From Sphingobacterium sp. UGAL515B_05 (GTDB lineage Bacteria > Bacteroidota > Bacteroidia > Sphingobacteriales > Sphingobacteriaceae), in the NCBI RefSeq assembly GCF_033097525.1, contig NZ_CP109907.1, positions 1,860,001-1,924,000 on the forward strand: a stretch of 64,000 nucleotides of DNA. The letters run 5' to 3'. The notes under the pieces are model-generated. The model did not search any database and was not told where the DNA came from. It was given only the letters and a program-made list of their open reading frames with translations. Positions 9,142-16,125 of this stretch are shown piece after piece; positions within the stretch are counted from its first letter, which is position 1, and each line of letters starts with the position of its first letter. The translations under genes were made by a program, and so were the position numbers.

Positions 9142-9825
9142 ATGAGAAATCTCTTTTTCTTTATTCTTATTTGTCTCACTGCGAGCACGATCTCCTGTAG
9201 AAATAGCAAAAAAGAGGATAAGGCTGTAAAAATCATTCAGGATTCAATTCCTGTGGATACCCTTCAAAAACGTGACACGACTGAAAAGGAAGTAAAGAAA
9301 GAGAACTCCGAAACGCTGGAGGAGGTACTGGAGAAACTTGCCAAGGCATATGCAGAACAGGACAGTAAAACAATAAATTCCTATGTACAGCCCAAATTGG
9401 GAATTTATATTATCTATCGTCCCGGCGCGCTAGACTCTTATGTGCACCAAAATAGCTTTAATTTTTCTAAACCTGTGCCAGAGTACCATTCTTATGAAAA
9501 GTTAACGTACAAGGGCCCTTTGAAGTCCGGAAAACTACCTATTTTTGATTGTGGTACGATGAAGTGGGATAAAGCCGGATTCTATTATGATAAAAAGTCC
9601 CGCCCTAATGAACTATCGCAAACAGCAAAGTTCATGAATGAAATTCTTGATGCCAAAATTAGTAATACTGAATTACAGCGACTAAGAAATATAGAATCCA
9701 AAAGTTATAGAGCCATTATGACCTCCAATGAACATGAAGAACCCTTTGTTTTTCATGTGACAAAAGAGGGAGAAAAATGGTATATTACAGTTATAGACCG
9801 TGCTTATGCCGGATGTGACGCATAA
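9142..9825 (+). CDS. Hypothetical lipoprotein
   Basis: A 227-residue protein with a lipoprotein signal (hydrophobic N terminus, lipobox STISC with Cys19), followed by a charged Lys/Glu-rich linker of about 40 residues and a compact domain of about 160 residues. Family not recognised. Two late cysteines (FDCGTMKWD and the C-terminal AGCDA) could form a disulfide. It lies 17 bp after the isomerase-like gene and is probably co-transcribed with it. It is likely anchored in a membrane facing the periplasm or the surface. Confidence 0.8.
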   Translation: MRNLFFFILICLTASTISCRNSKKEDKAVKIIQDSIPVDTLQKRDTTEKEVKKENSETLEEVLEKLAKAYAEQDSKTINSYVQPKLGIYIIYRPGALDSYVHQNSFNFSKPVPEYHSYEKLTYKGPLKSGKLPIFDCGTMKWDKAGFYYDKKSRPNELSQTAKFMNEILDAKISNTELQRLRNIESKSYRAIMTSNEHEEPFVFHVTKEGEKWYITVIDRAYAGCDA

Positions 9826-9857
9826 TATTTTGTACATTTTAGCCAAACTTAACGATA

Positions 9858-11594
9858 ATGAAAAATTTAGATAAAGACATACAAAAGAAAATCGAAGATT
9901 GGTTAACCCCAAGTTATGATGAAGGAACTCGAAAGGCAGTTCAGGATTTAATCGACAATAATGAAGAGACAGAACTTACAGATTCTTTTTACAAGGATCT
10001 CGAGTTCGGAACTGGAGGCCTAAGGGGTATTATGGGCGTAGGCTCCAATCGGATGAATAAGTATACGATCGGCAAAGCCACGCAAGGATTAGCCAACTAT
10101 CTAAAGAAACAGTTCCCAGATCAGGAGATTAAAGTAGCGGTATCTTATGATAGCCGCAACAATTCGCAGGCATTTGGCCAGCTGGTTGCCAACGTGTTTG
10201 CCGCCAACGGGATCAAGGTACATCTGTTCACCGCATTGCGCCCGACCCCAATGCTGTCGTTTGCCATCCGCCATTTCGGCTGTCAGAGCGGTGTTATGCT
10301 AACGGCTTCACACAACCCAAAGGAATACAATGGTTATAAGGCTTACTGGAACGATGGCTGCCAGCTGACTGCACCTCATGATAAAAATGTAATCGACGAA
10401 GTAAATGCAATCAGCTCAGTTAGCGCTATTAAATTTGACGGGAATACGCAAAATATCATTCCTGTCGGGGAAGAAATCGATCAGCTCTATATCAATGCCA
10501 ATAAGACATTAAGTATTCATCCGGAAGCGGTAAGGGCTCAAAAAAACTTGAAAATTGTTTTTTCACCAATACATGGTACCGGAATTACCATTGTTCCTAA
10601 AATGCTAGCAGCATGGGGATTTGAAAATGTATCAGTCGTTGCTGAACAGGCCACGCCTGATGGCAACTTTCCAACGGTAATCTATCCAAACCCCGAAGAG
10701 GAAGATGCAATGGCTTTAGCAAAGAAAAAAGGGGAAGAAATTGATGCTGACCTTGTATTGGCGACAGACCCCGATGCCGATCGTGTAGGAATCGCCGTAA
10801 AAAATAATAAGGGACAGTTTCAACTACTCAATGGTAATCAGATCGGCAGTTTATTGATATACTATGTCCTCAGTGCAAAAAGTGAACTAAAACAACTCGG
10901 ATCGAATCCATATATTGTAAAAACTATCGTAACCAGTAATTTACAAGCCGATATCGCAGATCGCTATGGTGTAACGCATTATGAAACACTTACAGGCTTC
11001 AAATATATTGGTGAATTGATTACTAGTTTAGGCGATTCAGCGCAATATCTGGCCGGCGGCGAAGAAAGTTATGGCTATCTTGTTGGTGATCTTGTGCGGG
11101 ATAAGGACGCTCCAAACGCTTGTGCTTTCCTTGCCGAAATGACCGCCTATTTCAAAACAAAAGGAAAAACTGTTTACGAGGTTCTATTAGATATCTACAA
11201 AGAATTTGGCTGCTATCAAGAAAAGCTCATTTCCCTAACCAAAAAAGGAAAGGCTGGTGCCGAAGAAATTCAGGCCATGATGAATGGCTTACGTCATAAT
11301 CTACCAACCACACTCGGTGGAATTAAAGTCAGAGAAATCAGGGATTATCAGCTTTCCCAAACCACAGATATGAGTACAGGAGAGCAAAGAGCGATTGCAT
11401 TGCCTAAATCTGATGTTTTACAATTTATTACCGTAGATGGGGACGTGATTTCTGCCAGACCATCGGGAACGGAACCCAAGATTAAATTCTACTGTTCTGT
11501 AAAAGAAAGCTTAAAAGACACCGCTGATTATGTCGGTGTACAGGCTATTTTGGAAGAGAAAGTAGGCCGTATGATGAAAGATATTGTAAACTAA
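9858..11594 (+). CDS. Phosphoglucomutase/phosphomannomutase (alpha-D-phosphohexomutase)
   Basis: A 578-residue four-domain phosphohexomutase, the length typical of the PgcA/PGM2 subgroup. Visible are the active-site phosphoserine loop TASHNPKEYNGYK near residue 150, the Mg-binding loop DPDADRVG near 303, the sugar-specificity loop GGEESYG near 400 and the phosphate-binding loop RPSGTEPKIKFY near 535. It interconverts hexose 1- and 6-phosphates for glycogen, cell-wall and lipopolysaccharide precursors. Its TAA stop shares its last A with the ATG of the NUDIX gene (TAATG), indicating translational coupling. Substrate preference between glucose and mannose cannot be read from the sequence. Confidence 0.93.
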   Translation: MKNLDKDIQKKIEDWLTPSYDEGTRKAVQDLIDNNEETELTDSFYKDLEFGTGGLRGIMGVGSNRMNKYTIGKATQGLANYLKKQFPDQEIKVAVSYDSRNNSQAFGQLVANVFAANGIKVHLFTALRPTPMLSFAIRHFGCQSGVMLTASHNPKEYNGYKAYWNDGCQLTAPHDKNVIDEVNAISSVSAIKFDGNTQNIIPVGEEIDQLYINANKTLSIHPEAVRAQKNLKIVFSPIHGTGITIVPKMLAAWGFENVSVVAEQATPDGNFPTVIYPNPEEEDAMALAKKKGEEIDADLVLATDPDADRVGIAVKNNKGQFQLLNGNQIGSLLIYYVLSAKSELKQLGSNPYIVKTIVTSNLQADIADRYGVTHYETLTGFKYIGELITSLGDSAQYLAGGEESYGYLVGDLVRDKDAPNACAFLAEMTAYFKTKGKTVYEVLLDIYKEFGCYQEKLISLTKKGKAGAEEIQAMMNGLRHNLPTTLGGIKVREIRDYQLSQTTDMSTGEQRAIALPKSDVLQFITVDGDVISARPSGTEPKIKFYCSVKESLKDTADYVGVQAILEEKVGRMMKDIVN

Positions 11595-12136
11595 TGGAAA
11601 AGTGGAAACGATTATCCTCTGAATATATCTGTAAAGAGCCTTGGGCTACCCTGCGTAGAGACACTTGTGAGCTTCCAGATGGACGCATCAATGACCATTA
11701 TTACGTACTGGAGTATCCAGATTGGGTAAATATGGTTGGAATTACTGAACAGAACGAACTGCTGGTCATTAAGCAATACCGCCATGGAGCAGGCATTATT
11801 TCATTGGAGATTCCCGCAGGGACAACGGAACCAGGAGAAGATCCCAAACATGCTGCTGTGCGTGAAATGCTTGAAGAAACAGGCTATCAATTTGATCAGA
11901 TTGAAGAAATCGCCACGCTTTATGCCAACCCGGCGACAAGTGGCAATATTACCTATACCTATCTGATGACGGGGGGTAAAAAAGTTCAGGAACAGGCTTT
12001 AGATGAACATGAAGAAATCGATGTTTATCGTATACCGCTTGAAGAAGCAAAAAGCATGTTGCTGGACAACAAATTCAGTCAGGCACTACATGCCAGTGCG
12101 CTATTCTATGCTTTCAACAAATTAGGCTTGTTATAA
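11594..12136 (+). CDS. NUDIX hydrolase, ADP-ribose pyrophosphatase-like
   Basis: A 180-residue NUDIX protein. The NUDIX box is intact: G at GTTEPGE, then REMLEETGY, giving the Gx5Ex7REUxEExGU pattern that binds Mg and the diphosphate. The size and the upstream IPAGTTEPGE segment resemble the ADP-ribose/ADP-sugar pyrophosphatase subfamily. Overlap by one base with the upstream phosphohexomutase suggests a shared operon and possibly a role with nucleotide sugars; that is inference. The last codons form the 5' arm of the terminator hairpin and the stop codon lies in its loop. Confidence 0.9.
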   Translation: MEKWKRLSSEYICKEPWATLRRDTCELPDGRINDHYYVLEYPDWVNMVGITEQNELLVIKQYRHGAGIISLEIPAGTTEPGEDPKHAAVREMLEETGYQFDQIEEIATLYANPATSGNITYTYLMTGGKKVQEQALDEHEEIDVYRIPLEEAKSMLLDNKFSQALHASALFYAFNKLGLL

Positions 12137-12150
12137 AACAAGCCTAATTT
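12119..12150 (+). terminator. Intrinsic terminator folded around the NUDIX stop codon
   Basis: A perfect 14-bp stem, AAATTAGGCTTGTT pairing with AACAAGCCTAATTT, has a four-base loop ATAA that contains the stop codon TAA of the NUDIX gene. A T-rich stretch follows. Confidence 0.85.
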
Positions 12151-12203
12151 TATTCTGTTTTTTTCATTCATACTTTTAATTTTCACTAGCTTGCTGATTT
12201 TTG

Positions 12204-12211
12204 TACCTTTG
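12204..12211 (+). promoter_or_regulatory. Bacteroidota -7 promoter element (TACCTTTG)
   Basis: Exact TAnnTTTG match, separated by four bases (CATC) from the ATG at 12216. It argues that the real start is that ATG rather than the in-frame TTG at 12201, which would lie inside the promoter, and that the message is leaderless or nearly so. Confidence 0.65.
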
Positions 12212-12215
12212 CATC

Positions 12216-13529
12216 ATGGCAAGAGAAATTTTTGAAACCAAGCGAAAGGCCCTGAAAATAAATCTAAACCCAGAGATTTATGGAACCTTTGCAGAGATCG
12301 GTGCTGGACAGGAAGTCGCACGTAACTTTTTCAACGCAGGTGCAGCATCAGGCACAATTGCTAAAACAATGTCAGCTTACGACATGGCTTTCAGTGATGC
12401 AATTTATGGTGAAGAAGCTGATGGTCGTTATGTCAGCAGAACACGTTTAAAGAAAATGCTCTCCCATGAATTCGATCTTCTTACCCAACGACTTCATGGC
12501 GATAAATACTGCAACAAAAAATTCTTCGCCTTTGCAGATACCGTAACAACCCTCAATTTCACCAAGACAAATGAACCGCACGGCTGGATCGGACTTCGCT
12601 TCCAACATGAAGTTGGAGGCCCTACAAATGATATCATTGTCCATGTAAGACTGCTAGACAGCGACAACCAATTGCAACAAAAGGTTTTAGGTATAATTGG
12701 TGTAAATCTATTATTTGCGGCTTATTATTATACAGACAATGTGCAGACCATGATCGAATCATTGGTCGATAACCTTTCTGTTGGTTCCGTTGAGATTGAC
12801 CTGGTTAAACTAAACGGGCCTCTATTTGAAAACGTCAACCAACGCCTCATCAACTTATACCTGATTGCAAAAGGATTTGCTAAAGCCGCAATATTCCAGC
12901 CTGATGGTAAAGCGGTACAAATCAAAGATTATCTGTACAAAAAGAACATTATTTTACTTCGCACCAAATACCGTCAAAAATCCCTTCCAAACTTTGACCT
13001 CTTCAATCTTGCCGTTGAACAGTTCAAAAAAAATACAGGTGCAACTGACGCAGACACCATTGTATTAATTGAAGTCCTGATGGGAAATGTGTTGGAAGAT
13101 ACGCATGAAATTACAGGTGAAGACCTGCAAGAATTTGCTTCAAGAGCTGACGAGCTATGTGCAACAGGCAATAATATTATCGTCAGCAACTTTAGAAGAA
13201 ATAATCATTTAGCAGAGTTTATTAGCAACTTTAAGCCTAAGAACATTGGTATTGCAACCAACGTTTACAATTTAAAGAACATTTTCAATTCAGATAATTA
13301 TAATAAAGAGTTATACACCAATGAACTTCTTTCCTATATTTCGGGGATGTTCAATAAAAATGTGAAACTCTACGCATATCCTTATCTCTTGAAAAAAGAA
13401 AATAAGATTATTACAACGCACAATATGCCGGTTTCTGAAGAAGCCAAACCTTTATTTGAATTCTTAATTAAAAACGGCTATATCATAGATATTGAAAATT
13501 ACGACGAAAAATTTGTAAAAACCGTATAA
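12216..13529 (+). CDS. Conserved protein of unknown function (437 aa)
   Basis: I recognise this as a protein widespread in Bacteroidota but cannot assign a function. It begins MAREIFETKRKALKINLNP and is a soluble alpha/beta protein without signal peptide or membrane segments. Such proteins are sometimes labelled nicotinate-nucleotide adenylyltransferase in databases; I see no (H/T)xGH nucleotidyltransferase motif, so I do not use that name. The start at 12216 is chosen because the only alternative, TTG at 12201, overlaps an exact -7 promoter box. It is a single-gene unit bounded by strong terminators on both sides, consistent with independent, probably constitutive expression. Confidence 0.8.
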   Translation: MAREIFETKRKALKINLNPEIYGTFAEIGAGQEVARNFFNAGAASGTIAKTMSAYDMAFSDAIYGEEADGRYVSRTRLKKMLSHEFDLLTQRLHGDKYCNKKFFAFADTVTTLNFTKTNEPHGWIGLRFQHEVGGPTNDIIVHVRLLDSDNQLQQKVLGIIGVNLLFAAYYYTDNVQTMIESLVDNLSVGSVEIDLVKLNGPLFENVNQRLINLYLIAKGFAKAAIFQPDGKAVQIKDYLYKKNIILLRTKYRQKSLPNFDLFNLAVEQFKKNTGATDADTIVLIEVLMGNVLEDTHEITGEDLQEFASRADELCATGNNIIVSNFRRNNHLAEFISNFKPKNIGIATNVYNLKNIFNSDNYNKELYTNELLSYISGMFNKNVKLYAYPYLLKKENKIITTHNMPVSEEAKPLFEFLIKNGYIIDIENYDEKFVKTV

Positions 13530-13558
13530 GCAGATCGTCTCCAAAATTTAAATTTATT

Positions 13559-13590
13559 ATATAGCCCAATTTTCTTAAATTGGGCTATAT
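13559..13590 (+). terminator. Intrinsic terminator
   Basis: A perfect 14-bp stem, ATATAGCCCAATTT pairing with AAATTGGGCTATAT, has loop TCTT and is followed by TTATTTTTG. It ends the upstream unknown gene and directly abuts the idi -7 box. Confidence 0.88.
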
Positions 13591-13591
13591 T

Positions 13592-13599
13592 TATTTTTG
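13592..13599 (+). promoter_or_regulatory. Bacteroidota -7 promoter element for idi (TATTTTTG)
   Basis: Exact TAnnTTTG match directly after the terminator stem, six bases before the idi ATG. The T-run of the terminator and the promoter box overlap in sequence, so one short stretch appears to serve both units. Confidence 0.6.
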
Positions 13600-13605
13600 T
13601 GCCTT

Positions 13606-14145
13606 ATGAAGCAAGAGAATGTCATACTGGTTGACAGCAATGATAAGATGATTGGCAGCATGGAGAAATATGAAGCCCATGAAAAGGGGCTATTGCACCG
13701 TGCTTTTAGTGTATTTTTGTTCAATGACCAAGACGAATTGCTCCTGCAACAAAGAGCATTAAGTAAATACCACTGTGGCGGACTTTGGACCAATAGCTGC
13801 TGCTCGCATCAGCGTCTGGAAGAAAGTAACATAGAAGCCGCCAAAAGGCGCTTAATGGAAGAATTGGGAATTACTGCAACAGCCCTTCAAGATGTCTTCT
13901 CGTTCGTTTATAAAGCTCAATTTGATAACGGGCTTACGGAGCATGAATTCGATTATGTCTTATTCGGAAAATTTAATGGAACTCCAGAAATTAACGAAGA
14001 AGAGGTTGCCACAACAAAATATATGAATCAACAGGAAATTCAAGATGAAATACAACATTCACCCGAACAGTTTACCCCTTGGTTCAAACTAATCTATCAA
14101 CGTGCTTTTGATACTTACTTTAGTATATATAAAAACAAATTATAA
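13606..14145 (+). CDS. idi: Isopentenyl-diphosphate delta-isomerase, type I
   Basis: A 179-residue NUDIX-fold enzyme that interconverts isopentenyl and dimethylallyl diphosphate, the two isoprenoid building blocks, in the cytoplasm. The type I active-site Cys is in TNSCCSHQR, the NUDIX-like helix is AAKRRLMEELGI, and the acidic metal-site segment HEFDYVLFG is present. I start at the ATG at 13606; the longer reading from TTG at 13597 would begin inside the -7 box. Single-gene unit, convergent with the amidase gene. Confidence 0.96.
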   Translation: MKQENVILVDSNDKMIGSMEKYEAHEKGLLHRAFSVFLFNDQDELLLQQRALSKYHCGGLWTNSCCSHQRLEESNIEAAKRRLMEELGITATALQDVFSFVYKAQFDNGLTEHEFDYVLFGKFNGTPEINEEEVATTKYMNQQEIQDEIQHSPEQFTPWFKLIYQRAFDTYFSIYKNKL

Positions 14146-14161
14146 CAATCTTGTACCGTGC

Positions 14162-14201
14162 AAAAAAAGATCCTGCCTTTTAAAAAGCAGGATCTTTTTT
14201 T
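14162..14201. terminator. Bidirectional intrinsic terminator
   Basis: A 15-bp stem, AAAAAAAGATCCTGC pairing with GCAGGATCTTTTTTT, lies between the convergent idi and amidase genes. T-runs on both strands let it serve both. Confidence 0.9.
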
Positions 14202-14221
14202 GTCTTTGGTTTAGCGGATCG

Positions 14222-15049
14222 CTATAAGAATTTTTTATAGATGGAATACAGAATTTTAAGGTCATTCTCACTCATGAAGGCTGTATTTACGTCCTGCTGA
14301 ATGTAGTGAATCTTAAAAGCTTTTATTGCCGCATCGAGATTACTCACATCGTAACCGATAATACGTAAGGCCATTTTTGGGTTAAAGTCTGCTGGAGGCG
14401 TCTCTAAATAGTCCTCATACCAAAAGCCGAATCCTTGATCAGCCAGTTTTTTCCAAGGAAAACGTGACGGATCATTTTTTCGGGTTGGTGCCAAATCCAT
14501 ATGTCCAATAAAATTTGCCTGTGGGATTCTATAGGTCGTTTTTAAATAAGTCAACAACTGCGTCAAGGCGTTGATCTGGGCATCAGTCCAAGGATCTGTA
14601 GTCCCATTATTGTCGAGCTCAATGCCAATGGAAGAAGAATTGAGGTCCGTATCATTGCCCCATTTCCCCAAGCCCGCATGATGTGCACGATAGAGGTCAT
14701 TGACCATCTGCACGACTTTCCCATCTCTACCTACCACATAATGGGAACTTACACCTGCTTTCGCGGAATGAAATGTACGGATGGTCTGTCCCAAAGAATC
14801 CTGTGCAGTATGATGAATGACAACAAAATTTGGTTTACGGATGCCGAAATTAATCGAAGCAACCCATTGTTGTTCTTTGACATTCACCTGCTCCAATTGA
14901 CCGGTGACAGGCGATTGTTTATAGAGTTTCGAAAATTCTTTTGCTTGCTTCTTATATACCTTTTCAGTCTTTGCGTATTTCCCTCCCGCACAGGAAGCCA
15001 ATAATGCTGTTGCGACACAAAGATTGATGGAAAATTTGAGTATCTTCAT
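14222..15049 (-). CDS. N-acetylmuramoyl-L-alanine amidase lipoprotein (amidase_2, AmiD-like)
   Basis: A 275-residue lipoprotein: starting at the second Met (15049) gives a clean lipoprotein signal with lipobox LLASC, whereas the ATG at 15067 adds six polar residues in front. The amidase_2 domain has the zinc-ligand segments VVIHHTA and FIGHMDLAPTRKNDPSRFPW, plus SSHYVVGRDGKV and SIGIELDNNG, which correspond to the AmpD/AmiD fold. It would cut the amide bond between muramic acid and the stem peptide, probably on recycled or outer-membrane-side fragments. Single gene, with a shared terminator downstream. Confidence 0.92.
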   Translation of the reverse strand: MKILKFSINLCVATALLASCAGGKYAKTEKVYKKQAKEFSKLYKQSPVTGQLEQVNVKEQQWVASINFGIRKPNFVVIHHTAQDSLGQTIRTFHSAKAGVSSHYVVGRDGKVVQMVNDLYRAHHAGLGKWGNDTDLNSSSIGIELDNNGTTDPWTDAQINALTQLLTYLKTTYRIPQANFIGHMDLAPTRKNDPSRFPWKKLADQGFGFWYEDYLETPPADFNPKMALRIIGYDVSNLDAAIKAFKIHYIQQDVNTAFMSENDLKILYSIYKKFL

Positions 15050-15178
15050 ATTGAAATGTTTCAGCACAAACTAAGGCAAATTTGCCAACAAAAGCAAATT
15101 TATTAGCTTCGTCCTATAGTTTGACATAATTTCCAAATATCCTTTTCGTATAGATTTCGGAACAACACCGTCTGCTTT

Positions 15179-15210
15179 AAAAAAAAGCCCAAACCAATGT
15201 TTGAGCTTTT
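15179..15210 (-). terminator. Intrinsic terminator for the lipoprotein gene at 15258
   Basis: Read on the minus strand, AAAAGCTCAAAC pairs with GTTTGGGCTTTT (one G-U pair) around loop ATTG and ends in a run of eight T. It lies 47 bp after the stop of the lipoprotein gene. Confidence 0.8.
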
Positions 15211-15257
15211 CCATGTCAACTATGCATTTTCTGCTTGTGCTAAAATTACATGCTTTA

Positions 15258-15914
15258 TTATTTCAGTGCGCTGAGGTTCAATTTTGCCAAAAAGCCTTTC
15301 AGCTCATCCAGGCTGTAGTCATTTCCCCGAAGGGTAATTAGATAGCGGTCTTTCTCGAGATAACTTATTTCAGAACTTTTTGTCGTTGAACCTTCCACTC
15401 CTTTGCTATCTGTTGTTTTTGCCCGTTTACCTTCAAATTCGCCAGTTTTCTCTATTTCAGTATCTGTAATTTTCTCTGAATCTACCATGAAGCCCATTTG
15501 CGCCAAACCCACGATTGCCGAAGCAGTTTCGCCCGCGCCATCAATGATATTGACTTTAATTTCCTTCTGGTTATCGACAGTATACGTAGCCTCGCCAGAC
15601 ACAACTTCTGCTCCATACATTGATCCAGCAGAATAAGAGGTTCTTTTTAAACCATCTAAGCTCTCTGGTAAAAAAGCCTTTAGCTCCTCCGAACTTAATG
15701 GTTTCTCGGATTTAAGTTTGGCTTGAAGCTCTTCCAATTTTTTTGCTCCATCACTCAGATTGCCCAAATTGGATACTCCTTTAACTACATCCGAAATCCC
15801 AGCCTCTTTCTCCTTAGCATCTTCACCCTCTTCACTGGATTTGCTGTTGCCGCAACTCGCGACCAAAAGGCCCAGTCCTAAAAGAACAGGCATTACTTTC
15901 CATTGTCTTTTCAT
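15258..15914 (-). CDS. Hypothetical lipoprotein
   Basis: A 218-residue protein with a lipoprotein signal peptide (lipobox LVASC, Cys21), then a Ser/Glu/Lys-rich stretch and a domain of about 150 residues beginning near FLPESLDGLKRTSYS. Family not recognised with certainty. The mature part is acidic with no further cysteines or membrane helices, so it is probably a periplasmic or surface-facing lipoprotein. Single-gene unit with its own terminator; I saw no clear -7 box upstream (15915-15965 is AT-rich). Confidence 0.8.
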   Translation of the reverse strand: MKRQWKVMPVLLGLGLLVASCGNSKSSEEGEDAKEKEAGISDVVKGVSNLGNLSDGAKKLEELQAKLKSEKPLSSEELKAFLPESLDGLKRTSYSAGSMYGAEVVSGEATYTVDNQKEIKVNIIDGAGETASAIVGLAQMGFMVDSEKITDTEIEKTGEFEGKRAKTTDSKGVEGSTTKSSEISYLEKDRYLITLRGNDYSLDELKGFLAKLNLSALK

Positions 15915-16078
15915 GATTATCAGTTTTAATTAAAACGCTAAAAAGAACAAAATAATATAATTAATCTAAATTTTAAAATCTGTTTGCATACGATCTTTAG
16001 ACCTTAAAGCGCGACTTAAATTTCTATCTGTTACCTGTATTACCGAGATACTGCCGAATGGGACTGCGCTACACAAAA

Positions 16079-16108
16079 AAAGGCCTCTATACGAGTATAG
16101 AGGCCTTT
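16079..16108 (-). terminator. Intrinsic terminator of gcvP
   Basis: A 13-bp stem, AAAGGCCTCTATA pairing with TATAGAGGCCTTT, has loop CTCG on the minus strand and a following T-run. It begins 17 bp after the gcvP stop codon. Confidence 0.9.
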
Positions 16109-16125
16109 CATTATAGCTACCGAGA

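Noticed and set aside
12201..12215. TTG start giving five extra residues on the 12216 gene
   Set aside because: The TTG lies in and beside an exact TAnnTTTG box, so it would be upstream of transcription. Similar reasoning rejects TTG starts at 13597 and 29427.
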